Below the pieces are notes generated by a model that saw only the letters and a program-made list of their open reading frames with translations, was not told the DNA's origin and did no database searches. A stretch of 64,000 nucleotides of DNA from assembly GCA_024741835.1 (NCBI GenBank), contig JAENRP010000002.1:425806-489805 (forward strand), read 5' to 3'. The position numbers and the translations under genes were made by a program. The stretch's first letter is position 1; each line of letters begins with the position of its first letter. Of the stretch, positions 11,474-22,199 are shown in pieces. This DNA is from Diplocarpon mali (Eukaryota > Ascomycota > Leotiomycetes > Helotiales > Drepanopezizaceae).

Positions 11474-12883
11474 ATGTTAGTCAGAGGCAGCCACGGCATT
11501 TTACCCTTCATAGGCGTGCCTCTTCTCTTCTTGTTTTCAATCATCTGGTGGACACATCACGAACCACAGACCTGGACAACCCTCAAAGAAACGGTCTCGC
11601 CACTTGTCCCTTGGGAAAGCTCATATCTCTCAGGTCAAGACTCCAAGCAGCCCAGTGATCAAGCTCCATTGCCGGGCGAGCCCTCTAGAATCAGTCCAGA
11701 GCTTCTTCCTCATCGCGAACTCCTATCACTCACGACCGCAGATCAGAAATACTTTCCGATCATTTTCGGCGACAAGGAAGCTATAAACCCTAGCATTTTG
11801 CCTCATCCACAGCTCGAGGATACGTATATAATCATCGCGCAGCAACAGCGGAGCACCATCAATAACACCGTCTGGTTCGCAGAGGTTGTCTGTAATGCCA
11901 AATTTACCAACGACACCTTGGCATGCGTTGAATCTCCAGTCATCCTGCCAATCGCTGCGACTTTCGGTGGGAAATGTAAAGGCGACTTATCCTTTTTCAA
12001 CTTCAATGTCGGTCCACACGACGCCCGCGCGTTCTACGGGCCTGAAGGTGCCTATGTGATTTATGGGTCGAATTCGCTCTACACGTGTTTTGGACAGTGG
12101 ATGCAGGACCTGCGCATGCTCACTGACTGGGGGAATGAATTCGTCCGGCAAGACTTCCGGGTGGGCACCGAGCTTCGTCGGCACAAGCCTTACGGTCGAG
12201 TTGAGAAGAACTGGTTCGTGTTCTGGGATAAGGATGATCAGTTGTACGTCCACTGGGACATCCAGCCGAAACGAGCTTTTGCAAAGCTGTACCCCGATGG
12301 CTCGGTCGGGAAAGATCTGGCCAAGTATGCGAGGACAGACAAGAAATGTATGCAGAAGTATATGCCTCACACGGGGCCAGAGATGGAGGATTGTCACCAA
12401 GCCACGAACTCTCTCTCCATCACAACATGCAAACGAAGCGACCCCAACTGCCGAGAGAACGACTCCAACACATTCATCATCAACGTCTTCCACTTCAAGA
12501 GCTACCACGTCTTCCACGGAGTCTACGAGCCGTATGTGATGCTCACGCAGCAACACGCTCCATTTGCCATTCACGCTATTGGGTCGAAACCGCTGTGGAT
12601 AAATGGGCGCGGTGGCCCTGGAGCAGGCAAGCTGCCGGACGTGTACAGCGAAGATATCTGGGGCCCATGGAACCAGACAGAAATGGTTTTCGTGACCTCC
12701 ATCAGCTGGAAGGCACATGGATCGAGGTACCATGGATACGCCGACGACGTGATATTCCTTGGTTTCGGGATCGAAGACGAGAAGACTGGAGGGATTGATG
12801 TACTTGCAGGTGATCTGCTGGCAGATCTCAACCTCTGCCACAAAGGACCGACCTCGCTTAAGGGAATGGGGAACCTAGAATGA
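11474..12883 (+). CDS. Orphan type II membrane protein, possible secretory-pathway sugar enzyme
   Basis: Single exon, 469 residues. The ATG at 11474 is followed by a basic stub and one strongly hydrophobic segment (about residues 9-27, ending SIIWW), so a signal anchor with a lumenal C-terminal domain is likely. The lumenal part has Asn-glycosylation sequons (NNT, NDT, NQT) and at least eight Cys. Block repeats of the type WFAEVVCN, FFNFNVGPHDARAF, NWFVFWDKDDQLYVHWDI and DVIFLGFGIED resemble the beta-strand blades of propeller-like glycoside enzymes found in conserved uncharacterised fungal proteins. I do not recognise a named family and assign no reaction. Codon use and GC content match the flanking housekeeping genes rather than the AT-rich block that starts just downstream. 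Confidence 0.75.
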   Translation: MLVRGSHGILPFIGVPLLFLFSIIWWTHHEPQTWTTLKETVSPLVPWESSYLSGQDSKQPSDQAPLPGEPSRISPELLPHRELLSLTTADQKYFPIIFGDKEAINPSILPHPQLEDTYIIIAQQQRSTINNTVWFAEVVCNAKFTNDTLACVESPVILPIAATFGGKCKGDLSFFNFNVGPHDARAFYGPEGAYVIYGSNSLYTCFGQWMQDLRMLTDWGNEFVRQDFRVGTELRRHKPYGRVEKNWFVFWDKDDQLYVHWDIQPKRAFAKLYPDGSVGKDLAKYARTDKKCMQKYMPHTGPEMEDCHQATNSLSITTCKRSDPNCRENDSNTFIINVFHFKSYHVFHGVYEPYVMLTQQHAPFAIHAIGSKPLWINGRGGPGAGKLPDVYSEDIWGPWNQTEMVFVTSISWKAHGSRYHGYADDVIFLGFGIEDEKTGGIDVLAGDLLADLNLCHKGPTSLKGMGNLE

Positions 12884-13499
12884 ATATTATAGATTAAGAA
12901 CTTTTATTTTCTTCGCATCAACTGCCAATTTTACGTCTGATTCATTTCAATGACTATGTTTAGATAATAGCGAGACAAGTTATAGAGGCAGCCACGGAAG
13001 GATAGTCGCTTATATATCCCCGAGATCGCGTGCTTTTGCAGTCAGACTGCTCATCATACCATTCTATATTATCCTCACGTAAGATTTATCACATTATCTG
13101 GTAGTCAAAGGGGTAACAGCCGCTCCGCCTCGTTACTAGCCCGGGCTTCGCTATGAGTTGGGGAAAGCGAGTCTTCTATGACTCGACATCAGCAGAACTG
13201 TGTCTAACATGGCTCAACCCCACACATAGGTCCGCTGCTCCATCCTACGCAGATTTTCTCAACGTAAGCGTACGTACTGTAAATAAATAGGGTTCCTTCT
13301 GTTTGTACCCACGTGTGTATTTGTAATTGCATCCATTACGCTATATATCGAATCCGTTGATAAAGGCTTAATCGTGTACTGCGGAGTAATAACAGCTCGT
13401 AGGTTGATGAACTTATTATAATTATACTAATACCTGACTTTAGGATAAACAATAAGATACAAGAGATATAATGAACGAGCTAGGAGCACTTTCACCCTG
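12884..13499. other. Start of the AT-rich block
   Basis: The 3' flank of the membrane protein gene passes into AT-rich DNA. A short, more GC-rich remnant lies near 13120-13290, open for about 46 codons, with no recognisable family. No gene is called. Confidence 0.5.
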
Positions 13500-14190
13500 A
13501 TAATTTTGCAAGTTAGTTAAATATAAGCAAGAACTGACAATTAACTTATATTTGAAGCTATGAATTAGTTAATGATTAATATATCAGTTAACTTCTTCCT
13601 AACCTTAGTTATCATATATGTTTTTCTTTGGAAAACTTTGATTCGTTCTCAAGTAGGTGCTTAGATAAGTAAAGTTGCCCTAGATCCTCTATCCTAGGGA
13701 AATAGTTCCTTGCTAATGGCGACTATTTATTTAATTCTATCAAAAGTCTTCCACGCTAACAGCAACTATTACCAGAACTTTCTTATCGACTTTAGCATTA
13801 GAAGATAATTTCCAGAGCTAGGACAGGCTTTGAAATATATCATTTTCCCTTCCATTTCCTTTACATGTTATCACTTGAGTAATATTCCCTTATATCTGTT
13901 ATAGAGCCCTTCCCCTGAATATAGGTTTATAGTTGAGTGACTCCGGAGTAGGTAGCTACAGACCAGAAGTAAAGATGTTATAGAAGAGGTGGTGAGAGTT
14001 TCTCATTTTAAAGCGTTTGAATAGTTCAAGATTCATTTAACTCGGGGTTTGATTTTCTACGTGAAAAAGACTCAATCTTGGCTCTGAAGATTCTTATAGA
14101 ATCTGCAGGTTCGAGAGAGACCTCGCGTACAGGTGCTGAGTCGTCATCTTCTTCCCCCCCTATTTTTTCGATTGCTCCCCAGATCTGTAA
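13500..14190 (-). repeat. Dispersed repeat family B, copy 1
   Basis: This is the reverse-complement of a repeat seen about eight times in the window. Shared landmarks are a gactcaRYacctRtacgcg-type end (here near 14120-14150), a cagagccRagatt block, and an internal segment with gacgcttagtataatt followed by ttcaagcacct. Copies differ mainly by C/T and G/A transitions. No long ORF is conserved, so it looks non-autonomous or fully decayed. Boundaries are approximate. Confidence 0.6.
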
Positions 14191-14344
14191 AACAGATCTT
14201 TCGTCGCACGCGCCCACCGGGTCATCAACCAGCCGCCTTTTGTTTGTGAACTTGTTGACCAAAGTTCTCTACCGCCTTGCCACTGGTACAATTCCTTGAA
14301 ACGCGAAACGTCGAATTAGCAAGGCGCCCTTGTTAGAGCCCATC

Positions 14345-14602
14345 TTAATCGCAGCAGTATTGCTGAACGCAACCCGTATTCTTGACAAGGCCAACGCAGG
14401 TCTTTTCGTTATCGGCAGTGACGTCGGAGTCGAAAGACGGGGTTATTCCGTTACTGCATTTTGGAGTATCTGAGTGGCAGAAGAGTTTGACGCCTTGGGC
14501 GCATTGGCCACCACCTTTCCATCTATCTCCTTTGCATTCCGCGTTACACAATGTTGCTATGGCGAGGATAGTAGCTGTCGTGAAAAAAGCAGAGAATTGC
14601 AT
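14345..14602 (-). CDS. Small secreted cysteine-rich protein (effector candidate)
   Basis: Single exon, 85 residues. The start at 14602 gives a textbook signal peptide, MQFSAFFTTATILAIATLCNA, with cleavage likely just before ECKGD. The mature part of about 64 residues has eight Cys spaced C-C-C-C-C-C-CC and ends in CCD. The spacing is not that of hydrophobins (C-CC-C-C-CC-C) or CFEM domains. A TATA-like catatatatatg lies about 110 nt upstream on the coding strand. The frame is intact although the gene is wedged between repeat B copy 1 and about 15 kb of mutated transposons, which suggests purifying selection or recent arrival. I recognise no named family. A role outside the cell, possibly at a host interface, is inference from size, secretion and disulfide content only. 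Confidence 0.75.
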   Translation of the reverse strand: MQFSAFFTTATILAIATLCNAECKGDRWKGGGQCAQGVKLFCHSDTPKCSNGITPSFDSDVTADNEKTCVGLVKNTGCVQQYCCD

Positions 14603-15590
14603 TTTGATGTGGAGAGGGTAGATGTAAAATCTTGATGATAAGAAGGAATGAATGAGATCGTTTCAAACGAGATTCTAGTATCGGTAATGATTAGTTGTGA
14701 GGCACCGTGTGAGCATATATATATGTATAAATTCTTACTAGGTTTGCAAAGGATACTATCATATATCATAGCTCAAAGTAATATAGTATTTTTTTAGTCA
14801 CCGACAAAGTACTTGTGAAACAATGGTTTCAATAGTGATTCTCAAGTCCCAAGGCCGAAACAGAGATTCCATTTCAGATTTATCAACTTTAGTGTATATT
14901 TAAATAAAGTCGTCTATTATTTTTAAACTTGAACTGAATTGATTAATCAGAGATGGATCAATGTACGATGTAGCCGGAGGTTTCCAAATATAAAACAAGT
15001 TTAAATCCTCTTTCGATACAAGGGGGATATATGTTGGCTTGATTTTGAAGTTCAAGTGGTTATACTTTAGGCACAGCCGTATTATTCTTGTAGTACTTAG
15101 CAGGTTTGCTGCTCACCGAAAGAAGCATGTAAAAAAAGTAGTTTATTTTGAACTATACTTGGTTGCAAGTCAAAAAAGTACTTTACAAATTATAAGGAAC
15201 TTTTTAAACCCATGTCAAATATCCCCTATAAATAGTGCTAATTTGGTATGAGGTTGGCCTGTAACAAAGTATAATAAAGTAGCTGTTTCAGATGCCAGAC
15301 CTATCGGCAGTCCAGTTTTGATTTAAAATACTCCCTGTTTTCTTATTTCAAGTATAGTGGATCAACACCAGGACGAAAAGTAAAAGTTTCATACGCCAAG
15401 AATAGTAAGCAAGGCATATCAAACGCCTTAAAACCCAAGTAAAAACAAAAATTAGAACACTCTCGATTGTTTCTATCTGTTTCAAGTATAGTGGGTCATA
15501 TATTAGACAATTGAGTATTCTACTTTGTACATGTCCAAAAGATCAAAGACTTGACGTCTATGCGTAGTGCTGCAAGCTTCGGCTTATAGG
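14603..15590. other. AT-rich DNA without genes
   Basis: Promoter region of the small secreted protein gene, then AT-rich sequence with short duplications: caagtatagtggatca near 15348 and caagtatagtgggtca near 15485. No coding signal. Confidence 0.5.
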
Positions 15591-15599
15591 GTATTATAC

Positions 15600-16025
15600 T
15601 AAAGGATACCACTTACTTGGTATATGCCCGAAAAAATGTATACTCGTAGTCTGTGCGCTATTCTAAAGGTATCTATTAGAAGGGGATCGTTGCAAGGGTA
15701 TTACCTAATGATAAATTCATATCAACTTGCTGCTTTTCAAACTAGAAATCAAGACTTTCAATGTAAAATCCTTATTAAGTGTACTTATGCTAAAGACCTT
15801 AATAAACCAGAGCTATGGCGACGAACTATTACGCTGTCAAATCTTTTATCTTGACGCTGGATGGACTTAAGATCAAATCGCCCTTTAATCGAACTTGACT
15901 CGACGTTAAGTGCAATACGCTCTTATAACTCGCCTAACACCTTAACAAGAAAGCAGCATTGCCAAGTATCTAGAGTGCATAGTCTAGAATTTTACATTAT
16001 TTCGGCCTTATACGAAGTATAAACT
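15600..16025. mobile_element. Internally deleted Tc1/mariner derivative C1
   Basis: The left end (about 15612-15665, tacttggtatatgcccgaaa onward) is a degenerate inverted copy of the right end (about 15960-16022, reverse-complement tacttcgtataaggccgaaa). Left and right ends share the gtctgtgcgctat / gactatgcactcta block seen in the other family C copies. The interior is decayed. Assignment to Tc1/mariner rests on copies C2-C4, which keep the transposase C-terminus. Confidence 0.6.
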
Positions 16026-16139
16026 TGATATACGAATTTGCCGCTTTTATTACGTAAGCTATAGGAAATGTTATAGAGCTAACGCTTTAGGTACTTATCC
16101 TTTAAACTCTTCGCAAATCGACAAGTAAGTTATATTGAG

Positions 16140-16395
16140 AGGAATTATCTAAAGGTTTATTCCTTATATAAGAGACTATATGAAGCTATACCTAAAGCGA
16201 AGGAAGTAATTACTTTGGATAGGATTCGAGAACTAACTGAAAAAATACTTTAGAGATATAAAGCAGTGATTACAGCTCAAAGAGGCTACTCAGAATACTA
16301 AGGTACTTGTAAGAATAGCATTACCAAGTATATAGCGTGCATATAGGCGAAGGCTTTGATCTTTCTACCCTACACGAAGTAGCTATTTTGCTCTT
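16140..16395 (+). mobile_element. Tc1/mariner remnant C2 with transposase C-terminus
   Basis: Near 16220-16300 one frame reads RIRELTEKIL, stop, RYKAVITAQRGYSEY, stop: the decayed form of the family ending ..REMPxRCxAVIxAKGGxTKY. The in-frame TAG is of the RIP type. It is followed by the family C right end (accaagtatatagcgtgcat...cacgaagta). The left end is missing or too mutated to see. Confidence 0.6.
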
Positions 16396-16489
16396 AGCAT
16401 TTGTACTTTGCTAAACTATATACTCCATTTGAGTATAAAGTAAGACCTATATCAAAGTTGATACCTCATTTCAAGCTGAACAGATACTT

Positions 16490-17230
16490 GTAGGAGAAAA
16501 CGATTAAATACATTTACACAGTGTCTGTAAGAAAGTTGCACATACTCTATGATTTTTAAAGAATCTGCAGAGCTAGTTTTAGGTCGCTTTGATTGTGAAA
16601 TATCAAACCATAGGTCGAATAAAGTTGAAACTTGTCGAAAGCTTTGAAACAAAATATTTCAGGTAAATTATCAACACCTTTACCCTTAACGTCTAGTTAT
16701 ATATTCTAAGATTATTTAAATACATACTTGCAATCAAAAGAAGCTTGAGAAATGAACATAAAATGAAATAAGACAGGCTTTAATACGTGAAGAAAAGGAA
16801 GAAAAGAAAGTATTTATTTTATAGCCTTAGAGCATTAAATATTCTTCCTGAAAGCTAAAATTGATAGGGAGGGTTATAATTATTAGCTACTAATAAGCAG
16901 AAAGACGCTTAGTATAATTAAATAAACATTTACTATTGGTATGTAAGAATTATCTTAGAATAAAGAATTTGAAGCAATTCTATTTTAAGCACCTTTTTAA
17001 AAATATGCTTGCCTGAGACGTAAAATGAATTACTATCAGTGGCCTAAGTCATAATGCTATTCATGGAATTAAGGCCATCTATAAGTATGATAAACTGATA
17101 GCCAAATTCAAGGAGTTTTTCTACTAGTCTTTCCCATACTTAATTCAATTAAAGCGTTTTCTACTCATACTATAAAGCTTAGAACTGATATAGCATATTA
17201 AAAAGAAAATAATACTATTCTCGCATGTAT
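16490..17230 (+). repeat. Dispersed repeat family B, copy 2
   Basis: Plus-orientation copy. It has the aaacgattaaatacatttacac start, the cttagtataattaaataaac block near 16910, the ttctattttaagcacc block near 16980, and the agcatattaaaaagaaa end. It is heavily AT-shifted compared with copy 8. Confidence 0.6.
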
Positions 17231-17492
17231 AAAAGAGGAGATGTTCCACGGTTTCACAAGGTTAATAAACTTTTATGCAATGTCTGTTTGACCTTGCTCA
17301 AGTTGCAAGGGATTAAAGTGGATTGTATTGTAAAAAGTGTATCATACGATTGATAGTTTCATTCGGGTTTCCTTACAAATACGACAAAGTACTTTCGCTA
17401 TAGAAAAGCTCATCTCCGAAACTATATAAAAACAGGTCGGCGACATCTCGCATCCATAATTTATCCGTACGCACAATACTTCCATCTCACTA

Positions 17493-17988
17493 ATGTTCAT
17501 CATGAAGCTCTCCATAGCAGTCATTCTAGCTCAAGCTTTTGCTGCATATGCTTCAGATGGTACATTTCCAGAATATTGTGCCGGTGATCTGGCTCCGCTT
17601 AATAATGGCGAATATTGCACAGTAAAATCTTGATTCTAGGCTTGCTAAACTACACTAACCTGTGCGCGATTATAGCCAGGCTTCTGGCCTCATTGTGTAG
17701 GTTTCAATGCTATTTAAAGCTCGTAGATCTATTCTTCTAAATATTTTTCCAAATAGTGCAATGGCTTAGCGAAAACCAACTACTTCGCAGTTCAGTATTC
17801 ATGTAACAGCGCATTTGAAGACTCGGGATACACTGCGTACCCAAAATGCGGAAACAATGGTGTAAGTCTACTTGCCTTTCTTAAGATACTAAGATTTTTA
17901 CTAACTTTGATATATAGATCGTCTCATGCGTAAGTAATTATTCAGGATGGAATTAATGACATAAACTCACATATAACAGTGCAATTAA
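17493..17988 (+). CDS. Five-exon small secreted cysteine-rich protein (effector candidate)
   Basis: Exons are 17493-17621, 17676-17696, 17757-17861, 17918-17929 and 17980-17988, joining in phase 0 at every junction to 91 residues plus TAA. Donors are GTAAAA, GTAGGT, GTAAGT and GTAAGT, and all acceptors are AG. CTAAC branch sites are visible in introns 1 and 3; introns are 50-60 nt. The first 20 or so residues form a signal peptide (MFIMKLSIAVILAQAFAAYA). The mature part has eight Cys in the order C-C-CC-C-C-CC, including PGFWPHCC and a terminal SCCN. Because the exons are tiny, no single frame reveals the gene. It lies inside mutated transposons, yet every splice site and Cys is intact. I recognise no named family; the terminal CC plus one residue recalls the 14345-14602 protein, though the spacing differs. 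Exons 4 and 5 (12 and 9 nt) are the least certain part. Confidence 0.72.
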
Positions 17989-19619
17989 GCAATGGGGGAA
18001 ATATAAAGCGGCATTTCAGTATCGTAACGGGTTGAATCTTTAATTAAATATAAGGAGCTGGAATCTCCGAGCCTAACATATGTCATTTTATCATAAACCG
18101 CTAGTCTTTCGTGAATTATTTGTGTTCTGCATTCATCATATTTGCTTTAATTGATGATTTTGTATGAACATTTTACTCTTACCGATGTATCACAGAAACG
18201 TGTAGCTGTCAAAGCACTAGCAGACGCCTGCTGTGCGGTTTCTAGTGCAGATCAGCAAGACGGTCGATATATAAGACTTTTCTATATATGTATTATTTCA
18301 TTAGTCCACCTTTTTAAAATGCTAAACGATTAATCTTTCTGAATCTCAAATTGTATAGAAAAGTGAACATTTTAAGGAAACATTGTGATTGCAAGCTTCA
18401 ATAAAACATTTCTTACATTTATATGTAAATGCTTTACCTGAGTTTTGTCTCAGCTATAGAATATAAATACACAAGTACGCAAATCTATATGCTTATTTCA
18501 TTATTAAATATAGCTATACAATGCGCTATCAATAGCTTGATAGTATATACAGGGAAGTGCAATTTACAAACAATAGTAATAACTATTTGTATTCGAATTT
18601 CTCTTAATTAAGGGAGAAGACAAGTACAAAGAAGAAAGCCTTAGCATATTTAATAAATTACATACCTTGAATCAGGACCTAGGAATATTTCATTGTAGTA
18701 TACTCTTTGGGGAGATCTATGAAGACGCTCGCTAGAAGTCCATATGATGTCACCACTTCAATCTATTATACAAATTTATCGTTGAAAATTAATCTGCAGA
18801 TTGAGCTGAGTTACTATGAGAAAAGTTTGATTGTAATAGGGGCTTAGTTCGTTTGAGTTATTACTTTGAGAGGGGGCGCTCTTCACGTCTTTTCTTTTAC
18901 CACTGGCAGATTTCTTGCCTTGTTTACTATCAGATTAGCTGCTGCTTAGCTTACCTGTTAGGGATTGCTATAAAAGGCAGCATTATTCATTTTTGATAGT
19001 TATAATAAGCCACGAGCTTCGTTAGTGATAATAAGAGAATCAAGAGTGATCTCGGCCGTTTTCTTTACCATAGTAGTATAGCGCAAATTAGAGCATTTTC
19101 TTTCTGCCCAAACTACTATTAAATTAGAGTCCGCTGCAATGAATAATATTGGATTTTATGATATAAGTGGAGCAGTAGTAGGAGCCTTCAACTTTGCATT
19201 CAAGGTTCTAGCAGCAATTGCAGAACTTTCAGATAAGCTATGATCATTTTATTTATTAATACAATCTTAGGTATTAATACACTTAAGAATAATTGAGAAT
19301 CCCTTATATTTCTTTTATAGAGCTTCCTATATGTTTAAAGCTGTCTTCTTAGTACCTATGGTACGTGATAGTGGGCTTACTCTGTCACTAAGTATGATAG
19401 CTGAAAAATATTTTATCTTATTAATTCACTATAAATAAAATATGATTATAATATGCCATTTGAAAGTCCATTACGATACGTTATAAATAAAAGATAACGA
19501 ATTATTATTTATATATAGTAATTTCTGTAAAACTATAGATTCTTTACATTCTCTTCAAAAGTTTGTAAATTGAAGAGTATGTCCTTTTGATTGCGGGATA
19601 TTAAACCGCAAGTTAACTA
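17989..19619. other. AT-rich DNA without recognisable genes
   Basis: Downstream flank of the five-exon gene and AT-rich sequence rich in stops on both strands. A 35-codon open stretch near 19138-19245 has no recognisable family. Probably degenerate transposon sequence. Confidence 0.5.
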
Positions 19620-20530
19620 AAGTCAGAGCTTTTCAAAAGCCCTAGGAATAAAGAATATTATACCCAGCTTTTTTAAATACCTTTTACCTTTAACCCTGAC
19701 TTATATAATCTAAGATTATTTAAGTATATAACTATAATTAGAACAAATGCGTGGTCATGAGTTAAAAAAGTAATAACATAGTTTATAATATATAAGGCAA
19801 GGGAAGGAAGGAAATGATATAAGTTAAAGCCTTAAAGCGGAAAGATTATATAGTTTCTGTACCGGTATCGATATTCACGTGAATGAAGTCGAGTAAATAG
19901 GTCAAGAATGTATGTATTGTAAAATGTCTATTCCTTTATACTAGGCCGAGATGGTACCTTTATAGCTCTGAATCGCCTTCCTTCCTATATTCCTCTAAGC
20001 CTATTACTAATATACCACCGAGGTCCTCGGATTGTAAGACCCTCCCAAGTCCTTTTAAAACCCCTCCAATCGCATATGATATATTACTATACGATGATCC
20101 TAGGAATAAGGGGAACGAGCTCTCTATAGGAATCTGCGTACTAACAGATTCTCTTTGAAAGTGAAAGTTAGTAAGCAGGGTTGTACTTAATAAAATTCAA
20201 TAACTAGTAAGATGATTAATATATTTAAATAAACAATTGATATTGGCAAGTAGGACTTATCTTAGTATAGGAAATCTAAGGCGATTCTATTTATTCAAGC
20301 ATCTCTTTAAGAATAAACTAGCTTAGGTTCTAAAGAGAATAACTATTAAATAAGGCATAACTTGGACTTTTATCTTAGGAATTAAGGTCCCTTGTGGGTA
20401 AAGTAGACTAAAACCCAAGTTCATGCAGTTTTTATATTAGTTTCTTATATATTATATAAATATAATATCTTACGCTTATACTTTAAAGTTTAGAACTAAC
20501 ATAGCATACTTAAAGGGGGAAATACTTTCA
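19620..20530 (+). repeat. Dispersed repeat family B, copy 3, split by an insertion
   Basis: Family B landmarks occur before 19850 (gttaaagccttaaagcgg) and resume after about 20170 (taataaaattcaa...aataaacaattgatattgg), ending near 20515 with agcatacttaaaggggg. The gap is filled by inverted-repeat element A1. Confidence 0.6.
19851..20147 (-). mobile_element. Inverted-repeat element family A, copy A1
   Basis: This matches the reverse complement of copies A2 and A4. It starts with tagtttctgtaccggtatcg and the 12-bp palindrome attcacgtgaat, and ends with aatctgcgtactaacag (A2/A4: ttggtacgcagatt). No coding capacity is seen. It lies inside repeat B copy 3, a nested insertion. Confidence 0.7.
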
Positions 20531-20573
20531 GACTTAGCAATATTCACGACTTTGTCTTATTAAGCTTTTTATT

Positions 20574-20870
20574 TGTTGGTACGCAGATTCCTGTATAGGA
20601 GGCAAGTTACCCTCGTTCCTAGGGTCATCTTACAAAGACGTATCATATGGATCGGAGGGGTTTCATATGTATTTCGGATAGCTATACAGCCGGAGGACTT
20701 CGGAAGGATGTCCGTAATCGGCTAGGAGGACCATAGGAAGGAGGTGATTCAGAGGTATAAAGGTACCATCTCGGTCATATATAGAGAAGACAGATATTAT
20801 AATAGATACATTTTTTGATTCAAGTACTCGACTTCATTCACGTGAATATCGATACCGGTACGGAACCTAT
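20574..20870 (+). mobile_element. Inverted-repeat element family A, copy A2
   Basis: Runs from tgttggtacgcagattcc to gataccggtacggaacctat. The right end is intact; the left terminal repeat seems truncated, although an atattcacgactt fragment remains at about 20550. The body shares gatcggaggggtttcat, gattcagaggtataaaggtacc and the palindrome attcacgtgaat with A4. Confidence 0.7.
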
Positions 20871-21053
20871 AATATTTGATATTTGCCTTAAACTTTTGTG
20901 ACTTATAATAGGGAAGTTAAGTAATATATCATTATCTTCTTTAGTTCTGATATATTTGTGAATTTCGGAGGGTCAAACAATTGAAGAGGAGGAAAAGGAG
21001 GGGAAGACGCTATCAGTAGTAGCAATAGCAATAAGAAGTGAAATTTTTATTTA

Positions 21054-21420
21054 TAGGTGCAGTACCGGTATCGGTATTTCAAAGTGAAATAGAGTCTATT
21101 AGACAGTCAAGCACTGTTGTTGTTGGTACGCAGATTGCTCTAATAAACGCTCGTTCCCTTTTTCCCAAGGATCATCCTATAATTGTATATCTTATGGAGT
21201 CGTGAAAAATTCGTAAGAACCTCGGACGTATTTCTGACCGAGGGCCTTGACGGGTATAGCAGTCATAGGTATAGAGGAATATAGAAGGGGAGGTGATTCG
21301 GGGATATAGAGGTAGCATACTGCCTCCCTATAGAAGGGTAGACTTTATAATACAACCAGACTTTGACTGTCTCATTCTACTTCATTTTACTATGAAATAT
21401 CGATACCGTTACTGCACCTA
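21054..21420. mobile_element. Complete inverted-repeat element A3 (MITE-like, 367 bp)
   Basis: Terminal inverted repeats of about 55 bp are visible. The left starts taggtgcagtaccggtatcg, and the right end reverse-complemented starts taggtgcagtaacggtatcg; similarity continues to ..agacagtcaa. Flanking TA dinucleotides fit a TA target duplication, as used by Tc1/mariner transposases. The interior carries the family A body (ttggtacgcagattgc, gaggtgattcggggatatag). It has no ORF of its own, so it would be mobilised in trans. Confidence 0.75.
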
Positions 21421-22199
21421 CAGTTGTATTGTAAAGCTTGCCCTTCTATATAGGGCCGATATCACCGCTATATACATATATGAATCATCTCTCCTTCTTT
21501 ATCCCTATATACCTATAGAATTTACTAAATAAAGTATTCCGCCGATGACCTTGGTTATGAGTCTCTTCCGAAACCCCTTTGAATCATATCCGGTTCCTAT
21601 GTTAAGTCTATCTATTGAATAGTCTTTAATATAAGGGGACGAGATTTTATTAATATAATCTACATACTAGCAGTATTTGTTATCTGATTATCGAACTATA
21701 TCTATCAAAGGAATTGATTATACAGTAGGATGAAGCAAGTATTGCAAGTATATATATTATCTTTTATTTTTTTCCCTTTTAATACGCTATATTAGTTTTA
21801 AACTACATAGTAAGAGCATGAAACGCTATAGTCGTATTTTATATACAAGGGAGCTAGCATAGATAATTCCCTGCGATTTACTTTTAGTCCTTGGTCCTGC
21901 CCGATTCCTTAGAAAAAAGTCTCCTTCGATACCTTGACCGAAAAAGAAGCTCTCCAGGTCTCGAGATTAAACCGTGTCTCAAGGGAGTGCCTTTGACAGC
22001 TATTAGAGCTCAGGGACATCAGTAAATCAATAGAGTGAATAAGGAATTATAAAGTACAAAATAATAGCATTGATTGTTTTATATTCCAAGCTCGCTAATA
22101 TGCAAGAGAACTCGAGTGTAAGGACTAAGGCCTTAGCATCTTTTTATCATTAACTTATACAGCCTATGACTAGAACCTAGGTGCATTTCGCTACAATAT
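21421..22199. other. Decayed repeat DNA
   Basis: AT-rich sequence. A fragment at about 21770-21870 (cccttttaatacgctatatt onward) matches the end of repeat family B in reverse orientation. No gene is recognised. Confidence 0.5.

Noticed and set aside
17342..17524. Minus-strand 60-codon frame over the start of the five-exon gene
   Set aside because: Antisense shadow of a well-supported signal-peptide exon; no independent evidence.
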